DNA of 64,000 nucleotides from Bacillus cereus group sp. RP43 (GCF_040459645.1 NZ_JARVHQ010000001.1:3348001-3412000), one strand, 5' to 3'; positions 27,209 through 36,215 are shown, counted from the stretch's first letter. Numbers and translations are program-made. Notes: generated from the letters alone by a model not told the origin.

Positions 27209-28159
27209 TTACACTCTCTTCTTTAAAAACGTTTCCATAATATCCTTCTTGAATCTTTTATAATCAAGCTGAAAAGCTACATTATGCGTTTTATAGCCTG
27301 GATTAGTAGCAAAACGAAAGTCTGCAATACTTTGACCAAATCCTTCTCCTTGATCAGGAATTACTTTAATGGGTACTCTTGAAAGGCCAACAGCCTCTTG
27401 ATTCAGCAAATACCACACTGTTACAAAATCATGCATAGGGCTTCCACTTATACCAGGATTAGACTTAGAGTAGAATTTATAATAATAGTCTAACATAGGT
27501 TTGATGATGAGTCCTGCAAGATCCTGTGTATTCCGATGAAATGCATCGATTTGCTGGACCATTTCGGGTGTAACAATCGCATGTTGAGTCACATTTAAAG
27601 GAATAATTGTCAAGTTCTTTGCATGCTGCAGAATTAAGTTTGCTGCATAAGGGTCTGAGTAAAAGTTAGCTTCAGCCACAGCAGTTACGTTACCTGGATA
27701 GAAAAAAGCTCCCCCCATGCAAATGCATTCTCTTACGTTTCGCATTGTTTCTAAATTCAACACAAAAGTCGTAGCTAGCGAAGAAAGTCTTCCTAAATTG
27801 ATAATTGTAAGATCTTCTAAATTTGATTCTATAATTTGATAAATATCATTTAAAGGATACACTGGATATGAAATTTCAGGGGGAATGATAGGTCCTAATC
27901 CTACTTTTCCATGTACCTCAGGGAAATACTGAATCAATATACCTGTCAGCGGTACAGAAGCCCCAAGGAATACAGGTATCTCTTCTCTTCCCGCAATGTA
28001 CTTCAAATAGTTAATATTTCTTATTACATTTTCTCTGGATACATTTCCATAATCGGCTACAATTCCTACAAGTTGAATGTCTTTACGAAAAAAGGTGTAC
28101 AGTATAGCAAACGCATCATCAATCCCCAAATCTGTAAACAGGAGAACCTTTTTTTTCAT
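27209..28159 (-). CDS. Nucleoside hydrolase (IunH-type)
   Basis: 316 residues. Calcium-binding start FTDLGIDDAFAI keeps D10, D14 and D15 but has Phe where most members have the first Asp of DTDPGIDD. Further family marks: the GRLSSLA loop, MGGAFFYPGN, AEANFYSDPYAA and the late HDFVTVWYL with the His-Asp pair. It hydrolyses ribonucleosides to base and ribose. The nearby deo genes handle deoxyribonucleosides, so the locus is broad nucleoside salvage. Flanked on both sides by structured repeats. Confidence 0.85.
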   Translation of the reverse strand: MKKKVLLFTDLGIDDAFAILYTFFRKDIQLVGIVADYGNVSRENVIRNINYLKYIAGREEIPVFLGASVPLTGILIQYFPEVHGKVGLGPIIPPEISYPVYPLNDIYQIIESNLEDLTIINLGRLSSLATTFVLNLETMRNVRECICMGGAFFYPGNVTAVAEANFYSDPYAANLILQHAKNLTIIPLNVTQHAIVTPEMVQQIDAFHRNTQDLAGLIIKPMLDYYYKFYSKSNPGISGSPMHDFVTVWYLLNQEAVGLSRVPIKVIPDQGEGFGQSIADFRFATNPGYKTHNVAFQLDYKRFKKDIMETFLKKRV

Positions 28160-28322
28160 ATCTCTTCCTCCAAAATCTATAGAATCCTACTTTCACTAAT
28201 GATGTAGTGATCAGACTAAGCTTGTATGTATATATTTTATGTATTCTTAAAGAGTGGATTCTATTCACTTGAAATAGCTTTGCTCATCTAAATTTGATAT
28301 TATGTTCAAGCGTAAGTTTCTG

Positions 28323-28380
28323 TTCTTAAGTTCATAGGCATGTTGTGCTATCCCATGCCCATCAACTTAAGAATTTTTTA
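28323..28380. repeat. Long hairpin repeat with T-run (bcr-like)
   Basis: Arms TTCTTAAGTTcATaGGCATG and the complement, 18 of 20 paired, around an 11-base loop at 28323-28373, followed by TTTTTT on the plus strand. The CATGCCCATCAACTT arm resembles the GCCATCAAGCT arm at 26952. Could act as a terminator or be a repeat copy. The rest of the region 28160-28499 shows nothing else. Confidence 0.55.
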
Positions 28381-28499
28381 ACATCCCAAAACGAAAAAAC
28401 AAGTTAAATTCTCATAGATAACTATCTTATAATTAATTATATAATTCATTTTGCAATATAATAATATAAAGATGTTACACTTAAAAGGTGGGATTCAAA

Positions 28500-28601
28500 T
28501 TGGTTAAAAATTTACCTTTACTAATAGTTATTTTAATACTAGATGTAAGTTCTTCTACATTAAGTACGAACGGATATTTTTCTCCAGTTATAGTAACATA
28601 A
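28500..28601 (+). CDS. Putative 33-residue hydrophobic peptide
   Basis: TTG start with AAGGTGGG eight bases upstream; product begins MVKNLPLLIVILILDVSSS, a short basic start and a hydrophobic stretch as in a signal-like peptide, then STLSTNGYFSPVIVT. TATAAT-like boxes precede it. It may be a small secreted or membrane peptide or a remnant; not recognised. Confidence 0.35.
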   Translation: MVKNLPLLIVILILDVSSSTLSTNGYFSPVIVT

Positions 28602-28665
28602 ATACCCAACAAAAAATCATCTCACCTCTAGAAATCTATAATGGTAGTTTTAGAATAAGTGAATA

Positions 28666-28696
28666 AGAGAAATAACCACCCTTGATTATTTCTCTT
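28666..28696 (-). terminator. Terminator after the LysE gene
   Basis: AGAGAAATAA with TTATTTCTCT, 14 bases past the stop; poor T-run on the minus strand. Confidence 0.55.
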
Positions 28697-28709
28697 TTCA
28701 TATACATAT

Positions 28710-29336
28710 TTATTTTTGGAAAAATAACCTAACTCCAAATACTAATAATACTGTGCCAGTAATACCCTCTATTGTACGGTTCACTTTTTCTTTTCTTAAA
28801 AAAGTTCTTAATTGACGTATTAGTGAGATATAAAGTAAATACCATATTGCTGTCAAAGTCGTAAATGTGAGTCCTAACAAAAGAAATTGGAAGAGATGAC
28901 TTTGATTGCTCACAATAAATTGGGGTAGAAAACTTAGGAAAAATACAGCAGTTTTTGGGTTTAAGATTGCCGTGGTAAATCCTTGTCTAAAACTTTTAAT
29001 CGTTCCAATATCCTTAGAGTTCATTTCCACTGAACCTGACATATCTTCTTTTTTAGACAAGGCACTTTTAATTGACTTTACAGCTAAGTAAATTAAGTAA
29101 AAAGCCCCAGCATATTTTATTAATGTAAATAGCATAGCAAATTTCATTAGGATAGCAGAGAGTCCTAGTGTAGCCATTATTGTATGAATCATCATTCCAG
29201 ATACCGTTCCTAAGATGGTCTTTATCCCACCATTTCTACCATGCGAGATAGTGTTTTTTGTAACTAAGGCAAAACCGGGACCAGGCATTATTATGATTAG
29301 GATTGCTGTAAGGATAAATAATAAATAATTTTCCAT
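28710..29336 (-). CDS. LysE/RhtB-family amino acid exporter
   Basis: 208 residues, six helices. Family motif IIMPGPGFALVTKNTISHGRNGG at the N-terminus (short segments PGPGFALV and SHGRNGG), then TAILNPKTAVFFLSFLPQF near residue 125. Exports amino acids or derivatives such as homoserine lactone or threonine; exact substrate unknown. Alone, ends in a weak terminator. Confidence 0.9.
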   Translation of the reverse strand: MENYLLFILTAILIIIMPGPGFALVTKNTISHGRNGGIKTILGTVSGMMIHTIMATLGLSAILMKFAMLFTLIKYAGAFYLIYLAVKSIKSALSKKEDMSGSVEMNSKDIGTIKSFRQGFTTAILNPKTAVFFLSFLPQFIVSNQSHLFQFLLLGLTFTTLTAIWYLLYISLIRQLRTFLRKEKVNRTIEGITGTVLLVFGVRLFFQK

Positions 29337-29543
29337 GTTCTAGTATTTCCTTTCCAATTTTTAGTTTTGCTTATAGTATAGCTTTTTCCCTTAAAAGATT
29401 AAATATAAAAAGCGTGATCAGGAGTTTATCGAGGTTATTAGTATCAATTTGACCAAACATTATCCCAAAGTTACATTTATAAAACACACGGCAAATTTAT
29501 GGGCAAAATTACAAGCTCGGCTCTCACAAAAAACGGGATAAAA

Positions 29544-29576
29544 AAATAAACAGTGGAACTATTCCACTGTTTATTT
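29544..29576 (-). terminator. nhe operon terminator
   Basis: AAATAAACAGTGGAA paired with TTCCACTGTTTATTT; the nheC stop codon lies in the ascending arm, followed by a T-run. Confidence 0.88.
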
Positions 29577-30650
29577 CGCCACGCCTTCATGTAATTTTTC
29601 TGTATAATCCTTTACATCTTTCCAGCTATCTTTCGCTGTATTTAAATCTTCTTTTATAAACGTAAATTCTTCTGGACTGATTCCTTTTACGTTTTGTAGT
29701 AAATTATTATATTTTGCACCTACTGTATACCATTGATTTGATATATTTTGCAAGGCTGTAATTGCTGCATCAATTGTTTCTGTCATGTTTGTTGTTTTAT
29801 TTTTCACATCCGTCAAAATTGCGACCTCTGCTTGCGCTCCTGAAATTCTATCTTTTAAATTGGCTATTTCTCTTTCTGCATTTGCGATATCTTTTTTCGC
29901 AATCGCAATCATCGGTCCGCCAGCAAGACATGTTATTAGCGCTACGCAAAGTACACCACCAGCGATAACCATATCATTACTCTTTTTAATCGAATCGTTA
30001 TATGTATTTATTTGTTGCTCTAATGCTGGAATACCAGCATTCGTACTCGCCAAAATCGAGGTTAATTGATTCGTATCCTCTTTAAAACTATTTGTGTCTT
30101 TCGCCATTCTATCGCGAAAAGCTTTCAAATTCCCTAATAGTACATCTACCTCATTTTGATTCTTTAAAATATCCGCATACAACTTTTCTAAATCCGCTTT
30201 TAATTTACCGCTATCCTTTTGATCAATCGCTGCTAACATGTCATTATAATACGCTTGAAAAGTATTATTGTAATTAATAATGTTTTGATCCGTTTTCATA
30301 ATTTGAGGCTTCATATTATTTAACCAATACGCCGCATTAATTTTTGCATCTCTTTGGTGCTGAATCATATTTCCTTTAAACTCACTATTAATTGAACTTA
30401 TTTTACTCAAATCAGTCTCTTGCTGATTTTGAATTAATTTTGCATATGAATCCATTGCGAATATGCTCGATGTCGTTTGCGCCATTACATCTTGGAATCC
30501 TGCTGGACCGAGAGAATAATTTTTTGCATTTTCTTGTAATGTTTTTACGTTTTGTTCCGCTGCAAAAGGATGTAAAGGAAGTGCATTACTCGTTGCCACC
30601 CCAGCAATCATGATCGTTAAAAGACATTTTTTATAAAATCTTTTCTGCAT
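29571..30650 (-). CDS. nheC: Non-haemolytic enterotoxin component C
   Basis: 359 residues from the ATG at 30650 (GGGTGAAAAGT before it), the reference NheC length. Signal peptide about 1-30 with EQNVK after the cut. Sec-exported, alpha-helical pore-forming toxin of the HblB/ClyA superfamily: the long helix bundle includes the hydrophobic beta-tongue-like segment VIAGGVLCVALITCLAGGPMIAIA split around residue 240. NheC is needed in small amounts to prime NheB pore formation. Separated from nheB by a hairpin that would lower its expression. Confidence 0.96.
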   Translation of the reverse strand: MQKRFYKKCLLTIMIAGVATSNALPLHPFAAEQNVKTLQENAKNYSLGPAGFQDVMAQTTSSIFAMDSYAKLIQNQQETDLSKISSINSEFKGNMIQHQRDAKINAAYWLNNMKPQIMKTDQNIINYNNTFQAYYNDMLAAIDQKDSGKLKADLEKLYADILKNQNEVDVLLGNLKAFRDRMAKDTNSFKEDTNQLTSILASTNAGIPALEQQINTYNDSIKKSNDMVIAGGVLCVALITCLAGGPMIAIAKKDIANAEREIANLKDRISGAQAEVAILTDVKNKTTNMTETIDAAITALQNISNQWYTVGAKYNNLLQNVKGISPEEFTFIKEDLNTAKDSWKDVKDYTEKLHEGVAK

Positions 30651-30680
30651 ACTTTTCACCCATTCTCTTTATAAGGATAT

Positions 30681-30714
30681 AAAAAAGCTCCTGCTCACAA
30701 CTGAACAGGAGCTT
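30681..30714 (-). terminator. Attenuating hairpin between nheB and nheC
   Basis: AAGCTCCTG with CAGGAGCTT (plus inner pairs) then TTTTTTATAT on the minus strand. Published work on nhe describes an inverted repeat here linked to low NheC levels. Confidence 0.88.
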
Positions 30715-30758
30715 CAACTCATTCATCAATACTTAACGCTCTAACGATTCGTATTCGA

Positions 30759-31967
30759 TTATGCTTTTTTCGTATCTACTACTTTAATATCTTCAGCATA
30801 GATTTTTTCTGCATAGTCTTTAATGTTCTTCCAGCTATCTTTCGCAATGTTTAAATCTTCTTTAATGAAAACAAGGTCATTTGGACTAATTGAATCTACA
30901 TTTTGAAGTAAAGAATTGTATTTTGATCCCATTGTGTACCATTGATTTGAAATGTTTTGCAGTGCTGTAATTGCAGTATCGATCGTATTTGTTAAATACT
31001 CAGTTTGTGTTTTAATGTTTGTTAATCCTGCTACTTCTAGTTGAGCAGTTGTAACTTGTCCAGTTATTTTTTGAATTTCAGATTGTGCATTATCAAGCTC
31101 TTTCTTCGCTAATACGATTCCAGCTGTACCACCACCTACAGCTGCTGCACCACCTGCAATTAATGCGATTCCTAGCGGAGTTCCTGCACCAGTTGCAATA
31201 ACTACTGCACCACCGATAATTGCAATTGGACCTAACGCTGTAGCAACTGATGAACCGATAATAATTGCATTATATTTACTAATTGCTTCATTGTACGTTG
31301 TAATTTGATTTTGCAATAGCGGAATTCCAGCATCTTGACTAGCTAAGATAGATGTAATTTGATTTGCATCTCCCTTGAAGTTTTGCGTATCCGACGTCAT
31401 TTTATTTCGGAATTTCTTCAAGTCTTCTACTAACTGATCTACTTGTGCTTTATTTTCATTAATACTACTTGATAATCTAGTTAAGCCTTTCGTAAGAGTC
31501 GCTTTATCTTTTGCATCTACCGCAGCAACTAAAGTATCATAATAGTTTTGGAACTTCGTATTATAATTAATGATATTTTGATTCGTTGAAATAAGCTGTG
31601 GCTTTAATACATCTAACCATTGCTTCGCATTTCCTCTAGCTGTATCTTGGTGCTGAATCACTTTTCCTTTTAAAGCTGCATCAACTGACGATACATTACC
31701 AAAGTTAACATTACCTTGTTTAATAATTGTTAAAGCGTACAGATCCATTACTAAAGCATTTGAACCTGTTCTTTCCATTGCATCTTTTAGGCCTTCTGGT
31801 CCTAATGAATATTCTTCATAGTCATTATAAGCTTTTGCTACCGCATGAACTGGAGCTTGTTTCACTGTACTTTCAGCTGCATAAGTATGAGCCGGCATAA
31901 TGTTCCCTGCTGCAAATACTGCCATAAGTGCTGATAGAGCCATTACTTTATAAGGTTTTTTCGTCAT
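30759..31967 (-). CDS. nheB: Non-haemolytic enterotoxin component B
   Basis: 402 residues, the reference length. Signal peptide ends near residue 30 (TYAAES). Helical bundle like HblB and ClyA, with a long hydrophobic stretch (about 235-285: SSVATALGPIAIIGG, TPLGIALIAGGAAAVGG) that inserts in the target membrane. Related to NheC (shared SLGPEGLKDAM, DTAITALQNISNQWYT and FIKEDLN...DSWK). It is the main receptor-binding and pore-building part. Second gene of the operon, 37 bases after nheA. Confidence 0.97.
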   Translation of the reverse strand: MTKKPYKVMALSALMAVFAAGNIMPAHTYAAESTVKQAPVHAVAKAYNDYEEYSLGPEGLKDAMERTGSNALVMDLYALTIIKQGNVNFGNVSSVDAALKGKVIQHQDTARGNAKQWLDVLKPQLISTNQNIINYNTKFQNYYDTLVAAVDAKDKATLTKGLTRLSSSINENKAQVDQLVEDLKKFRNKMTSDTQNFKGDANQITSILASQDAGIPLLQNQITTYNEAISKYNAIIIGSSVATALGPIAIIGGAVVIATGAGTPLGIALIAGGAAAVGGGTAGIVLAKKELDNAQSEIQKITGQVTTAQLEVAGLTNIKTQTEYLTNTIDTAITALQNISNQWYTMGSKYNSLLQNVDSISPNDLVFIKEDLNIAKDSWKNIKDYAEKIYAEDIKVVDTKKA

Positions 31968-32004
31968 TTCTCTTCTCTCCCTATATCGTTAATTATTTTT
32001 CTGT

Positions 32005-33165
32005 TTAATGTACTTCAACGTTTGTAACGTAATCTTCAAATTGATTCGTTTGCTTATTCATTTCATCACTTACTTTTTTGAGTTGATTGAAATGTTTTTG
32101 AAGTAAACTACTGTCTGTATACGTGCCTTCTTCAATATTTGTTTGAATTTGGATCATATTATTATTTAAAACTTTCCAATCCGTTAATAACGTTTCTAAA
32201 GTTGTAATTTGGCGATCAATTAGTTCTGTAAAGCTACTTACTTGATCTTCAACGAATGTAATTTGAGTCGCCTCTGATTCAGTTTGTGATAACTTTTGAA
32301 TAAGTGGTAATAGCTCTTTTTGCTTTTGTTGAATACGAAGAGCTGCTTCCCTCGTTTGACTATCTGCAGCATTTACAATTTCATTACTTAAAGTACCGAT
32401 AGAAACAAAGTCGATCGTTTTCGTTTGTGCAGTTTGATTTGTAATTGTAAATACTTGTTTACCGATATTAATAGAACCTTTAATGATTTCTTGCGGTCTA
32501 TTCAAAATAGTAGTTAGTTCAGCTTGAATTTCCCCTTGAATTCTTTTAATATCTTCTCTTAATTTCACAATATCCCCATTTGATCCTTGCAATGTTTTTA
32601 TTGCTTCATCAGCTTTAATGGATAAGTTGTTACTATCTTTATCTAGTACTGTTTTAAATCGATTTAACTCTAATAAATCTTGCTCCATACTCTCTTGGAT
32701 GCTTTGTACTTGCAATTGTAATTTTCCGTATGCGCTTGTAAAATCTGCTTTTGCCTGTTCATCTTCATTTACTTTTCCTGCTAGTTCATAGAGCTTACTA
32801 TAATAGCTATTAAATCTAGTACCATATCTCATCATCTCTTGATTTAAGTCGATTAGCTTCGGATTATATTCATCAATCCACTCTCTTACATTCGCTTTTG
32901 CAAATTTTTGATGATTCGTCAAACTACTCATAGCGTTTACCTTAATGTCTGGCTGTTGTAAAATAACTAATCCGTATGCTTGTATAAGCGGTGACTGTGA
33001 TCCTAACATTCTAATTGAATTAGATAATGTATTTGGAGCAATTACATTTTGCGCATATACTGTTTTCACTTCTGTTTGCCCCTCCTTAGCGTAAGCGCTT
33101 ACAGGAACGAAGCAACTCGTAGATACTGCTGTAACCAATAACCCTGTAATTAAAGTCTTTTTCAC
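32005..33165 (-). CDS. nheA: Non-haemolytic enterotoxin component A
   Basis: 386 residues, identical in length to reference NheA. Signal peptide 1-26 (VPVSAYA then KEGQTEV). ClyA-like helical bundle with a large amphipathic head domain (residues about 190-260) rather than the hydrophobic tongue of NheB. It binds last and is needed for full cytotoxicity. First gene of nheABC. RBS GGAGG seven bases before the ATG. Activated by PlcR from a distant box (33695-33710). Confidence 0.97.
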
Positions 33166-33694
33166 TTTAACTCCTCCTATGTATTAGCAACTATTACTAT
33201 CGCATTTTATTATTCTATTTTCTTGCAATTGATTTGAGATGGTTAAAATAGAGAACATTCTCACCGTGATTCATGTACGAACCATCTCTCCTAACTTTTT
33301 TCTACAGTACTTACTTATTGTTATAAAACATTTCACACCTTTTCATATGTGCTTAGTATGAATAAAGTTGTATAAATTTTCTATTTCATTGCAATTTCCA
33401 CATTCATACAGTGAATATATTACATAAAAATATTATTCATTTTAAACTAATTCACGTATAAAAGTATGAAATTTCGTTTTGTTTTCAAGTAAGTTTTGTA
33501 CTGTAAGGTCATTTAAACACAGCTATTTATATAACGTAAAGAAGTATTTTCATTCCCTTTATTTTCAAGCTCTCATGTCCTTATTCCAAAATAAAATTCG
33601 TTTCACTTCCCCGATTAAAATATCCATACATCCCAACAGAAAACACTACTTACTCACAACAAACAAAATTATATTAATATAATTTTCAGTTGAA
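33166..33694 (-). promoter_or_regulatory. Long nhe leader region
   Basis: About 530 bases without a convincing ORF between nheA and the PlcR box. TATAAT is present on the minus strand at 33668-33673, 21 bases from the box, and is a plausible -10. Transcription from there leaves an untranslated leader near 490 nt, in which post-transcriptional control is possible. Confidence 0.6.
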
Positions 33695-33710
33695 TATGCA
33701 ATAATGCATA
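33695..33710 (-). promoter_or_regulatory. PlcR box
   Basis: TATGCAATAATGCATA, an exact match to the PlcR consensus TATGNAN4TNCATA. It lies between the end of kimA and the nhe operon, with no other target downstream, so it should drive nheABC by quorum-sensing PlcR-PapR. Confidence 0.92.
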
Positions 33711-33722
33711 GCGTATACACAA

Positions 33723-33758
33723 AAAGGATAGCTTCACTTTCGTGAAACTATCCTTAAA
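33723..33758 (-). terminator. Terminator after kimA
   Basis: AAGGATAG-TTTCAC stem around CGAAAG with TTTTT on the minus strand; ends only about 13 bases from the PlcR box. Confidence 0.88.
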
Positions 33759-33766
33759 AAATCTTC

Positions 33767-35593
33767 TTACTTTTTCAAATGATATGGAACTGTCGTAATA
33801 ACAACATTTCTCTTATAGAGTAAATACGCACGTATTAATAAACTTGATTGATTATGAAGAATGTTATGCCAGCCTTTTTTCGGAATAAACTGTGGTATAA
33901 CGACCGTAACTCGATAATTTGATTCACTCGCTTTATATTGCACTGTATCAATGAACTTAGTGAGCGGCTGAATAATACTTCTATAATGAGAATGCAATGT
34001 AACAAGCCTTACTTCAGGTTGCCACTTCTTCCATTTCTCTTCAAATTTCTTTTCCTCTTCTCTGTCAAAAGCAACGTATACAGCGATAACTTGATCTGCA
34101 GAAAGAGCCTTCGCATAGTTCAATGAATTTTCTACTACATGAGTCATACCAGCTACAGGAACGACAATTACATTCCCCTCAATCGGAATAAGAGGCTCAC
34201 AAGTTTTTAAACTTAATTGATCACCCACTGCATCATAATGCTTCTTAATTCGATGGAACAAGAAGATAATAGCAGGTAAGAAAATAAGGATCGACCAAAC
34301 TTGTGCGAATTTAGTTAAAAAGAACATGCTCATAACGATAAAACTAATGACTGCACCAATTAAATTAACCGTTAATCTTAAAGCCCATCCTTCAGGTTTT
34401 TCACGAAGCCATTTTAATACCATACCCGTTTGAGAAAGTGTAAATGGAATAAACACACCTACTGCATATAGCGGAATTAAATGTTCTGTTTGACCTTGGA
34501 AAGCTACAATTAAAATAATCGAAGCGATTCCAAGTATAATAATACCGTTTGAGTAACCAAGACGGTCTCCTCTAATCGTAAACATTCTCGGTATGAATTT
34601 ATCTTTTGCAAGGTTAACTGCTAATAATGGAAATGCAGAATACCCTGTGTTAGCAGCAAGAATTAATATTAAAGCTGTTGTGCCTTGTATGAAATAGTAC
34701 ATGAAATTACGTCCAAATGTTTGTTCAGCAATTTGCGAAACAACAGTTACTTCTTTACTCGGTGTAATTCCGTAATAATAAGCTAAAAATACAATTCCTG
34801 AAAATAACACAGCAAGTAATGCGCCCATTGCAAGCAAAGTTTTCGCTGCATTGTTTGGTGCAGGATCTTTAAAGTTTGGAATTGCGTTTGAAATCGCTTC
34901 AACACCTGTTAAAGCCGAACTACCTGATGCAAATGCTCTTAACAGTAAAAACAAACTAATTCCCGCAACCGGCGTTCCAATCGGCGTGTGTAAAGTCGGT
35001 GAAACGTGACCAGTTAAAATATTGTATATCCCTACACCAATTAATATAAATAGTGCTAAAACAAATAAATAAACAGGATATGCTAAAACGGAAGCTGATT
35101 CTGTTACACCTCGTAAATTTAATATGGTTATAAATATAACAAATATAATCGCAATGATTACATTATGTGCATGTAAGCTAGGAAAAGCAGATGTTAACGC
35201 ATCTGTACCTGCTGATACACTTACTGCAACAGTTAAAATATAGTCAACTAATAAAGACCCTCCAGCTATTAAGCCTGGATTCATCCCTAAGTTTTCTTTT
35301 GATACAACATATGCGCCCCCACCATGAGGGTAAGCAAAAATAATTTGACGGTAAGATAAAATAAGAGCTGTCAATAATACTAATACCCCAACAGCTATCG
35401 GAATTGAATACCAATACGCAATTGCTCCAAGACCTGCTAAAGCAATTAAAATTTGCTCTGGACCGTAAGCAACCGATGATAAAGCGTCAGAAGACAAAAT
35501 TGCTAACGCCTTTGTTTTATTAAGCTTTTGTTCGCCTAACTCAGTTGATTTTAACGGTCTTCCAATTAAAAATCTTTTAATAGATGAAACCAC
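33767..35593 (-). CDS. kimA: High-affinity potassium importer KimA (YdaO), KUP family
   Basis: 608 residues, one more than B. subtilis KimA, and recognisable along its length: IKRFLIGRPLKS, ALSSDALSSVAYG-type ILSSDALSSVAYG, FAYPHGGGAYVVSKENLG and the cytosolic C-terminal domain (about 460-608). Twelve helices, then the dimerising cytosolic part. H+-coupled K+ import; c-di-AMP inhibits the protein and, through the riboswitch upstream, its expression. GTG start with GGAGAG upstream. Confidence 0.95.
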   Translation of the reverse strand: MVSSIKRFLIGRPLKSTELGEQKLNKTKALAILSSDALSSVAYGPEQILIALAGLGAIAYWYSIPIAVGVLVLLTALILSYRQIIFAYPHGGGAYVVSKENLGMNPGLIAGGSLLVDYILTVAVSVSAGTDALTSAFPSLHAHNVIIAIIFVIFITILNLRGVTESASVLAYPVYLFVLALFILIGVGIYNILTGHVSPTLHTPIGTPVAGISLFLLLRAFASGSSALTGVEAISNAIPNFKDPAPNNAAKTLLAMGALLAVLFSGIVFLAYYYGITPSKEVTVVSQIAEQTFGRNFMYYFIQGTTALILILAANTGYSAFPLLAVNLAKDKFIPRMFTIRGDRLGYSNGIIILGIASIILIVAFQGQTEHLIPLYAVGVFIPFTLSQTGMVLKWLREKPEGWALRLTVNLIGAVISFIVMSMFFLTKFAQVWSILIFLPAIIFLFHRIKKHYDAVGDQLSLKTCEPLIPIEGNVIVVPVAGMTHVVENSLNYAKALSADQVIAVYVAFDREEEKKFEEKWKKWQPEVRLVTLHSHYRSIIQPLTKFIDTVQYKASESNYRVTVVIPQFIPKKGWHNILHNQSSLLIRAYLLYKRNVVITTVPYHLKK

Positions 35594-35667
35594 TGCTGTC
35601 CACTCTCCAATAATTTTGTACGAACTTTTCTGCTTGTTACAGCCAATAAACTATTTCTTCAGAAAAC

Positions 35668-35707
35668 AAAAAACGTCTACAAGCCATCAAGAAATAGACT
35701 TGTAGAC
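35668..35707 (-). terminator. Riboswitch-controlled terminator before kimA
   Basis: GTCTACAAG paired with CTTGTAGAC, then GTTTTTTG on the minus strand, between the aptamer and kimA. Confidence 0.88.
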
Positions 35708-35751
35708 ATTAATTTTTTTGTCGCACAAGCTCCACCTTCCTTCTCAATATA

Positions 35752-35877
35752 ACGCTTACGAGGTTAGCTGTCGGATTCGGGCCTATGAGTAGCCCTACCT
35801 TCTTCAAGGATTCACCCCATTGGATTATGTACCAATCCATAAGAACGGGTCCCCCGTACCGTGCGGTTTCAGCGATT
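35752..35877 (-). ncRNA. ydaO-type c-di-AMP riboswitch
   Basis: On the minus strand the class's conserved pieces appear in order: CGCTGAAACCG, GGGGGACCC, GGGGTGAATCC, AGGTAGGGCTACT, GAATCCGACAGCTAACCTCGTAAGCG (in parts), and closing helix P1 CGCT/AGCG. When c-di-AMP is high, binding favours the terminator at 35668-35707 and switches kimA off. This pairing of riboswitch and kimA is known in Bacillus. Confidence 0.94.
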
Positions 35878-36024
35878 TAGAAAATTGAAACTGTGGATTA
35901 TAATACTCCTTTATTTTCAAAATGTAAACAAAAATTTTTAAAAAGAAAAAATTTAAAATCATTGCGCATAATCCGCCGATAAATATACATAATGAATACT
36001 AAAAAACCCTTAAAGGAGACCCGT

Positions 36025-36153
36025 ATGTCTAAAAAGAAGAAACCGCTTTTTTCCGACTCATATTTAGATGCAGTAGCAAATGAAATTAATCAGTTATATG
36101 GTAAACGTGAACAGGAAATAAATTTGACAGAAAGAATTAAAAGAAATAAATAA
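36025..36153 (+). CDS. Small basic protein, 42 residues
   Basis: ATG with an excellent AAAGGAGA RBS eight bases upstream and a terminator just after the stop. Product MSKKKKPLFSDSYLDAVAN then EINQLYGKREQEINLTERIKRNK: charged, basic, likely helical, no membrane segment. It sits divergent to the kimA riboswitch. Not recognised as a named family, but RBS, terminator and composition all favour a real gene. Confidence 0.7.
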   Translation: MSKKKKPLFSDSYLDAVANEINQLYGKREQEINLTERIKRNK

Positions 36154-36169
36154 TTTGTCATACGCAAAT

Positions 36170-36209
36170 AAAAAAGATAGCAATACACTTATATATTGCT
36201 ATCTTTTTT
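36170..36209. terminator. Bidirectional terminator
   Basis: AAAAAAGATAGCAATA with TATTGCTATCTTTTTT between converging genes. Confidence 0.9.
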
Positions 36210-36215
36210 ATTATT

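Noticed and set aside
26600..28400. CRISPR array suspected from repeated motifs around the nucleoside hydrolase
   Set aside because: Motifs are few, unevenly spaced and form nested inverted repeats, with no spacers or cas genes.
29482..29541. Possible fifth bcr1 remnant between two ATAAA copies ending ACGGGATAAA
   Set aside because: Only the last few bases resemble the element end; the rest does not align by eye and ATAAA is common in this AT-rich DNA.
33355..33376. TATGAATAAAGTTGTATA as a nearer PlcR box for nhe
   Set aside because: Half-site spacing and the CATA half do not fit TATGNAN4TNCATA, whereas 33695-33710 fits exactly.
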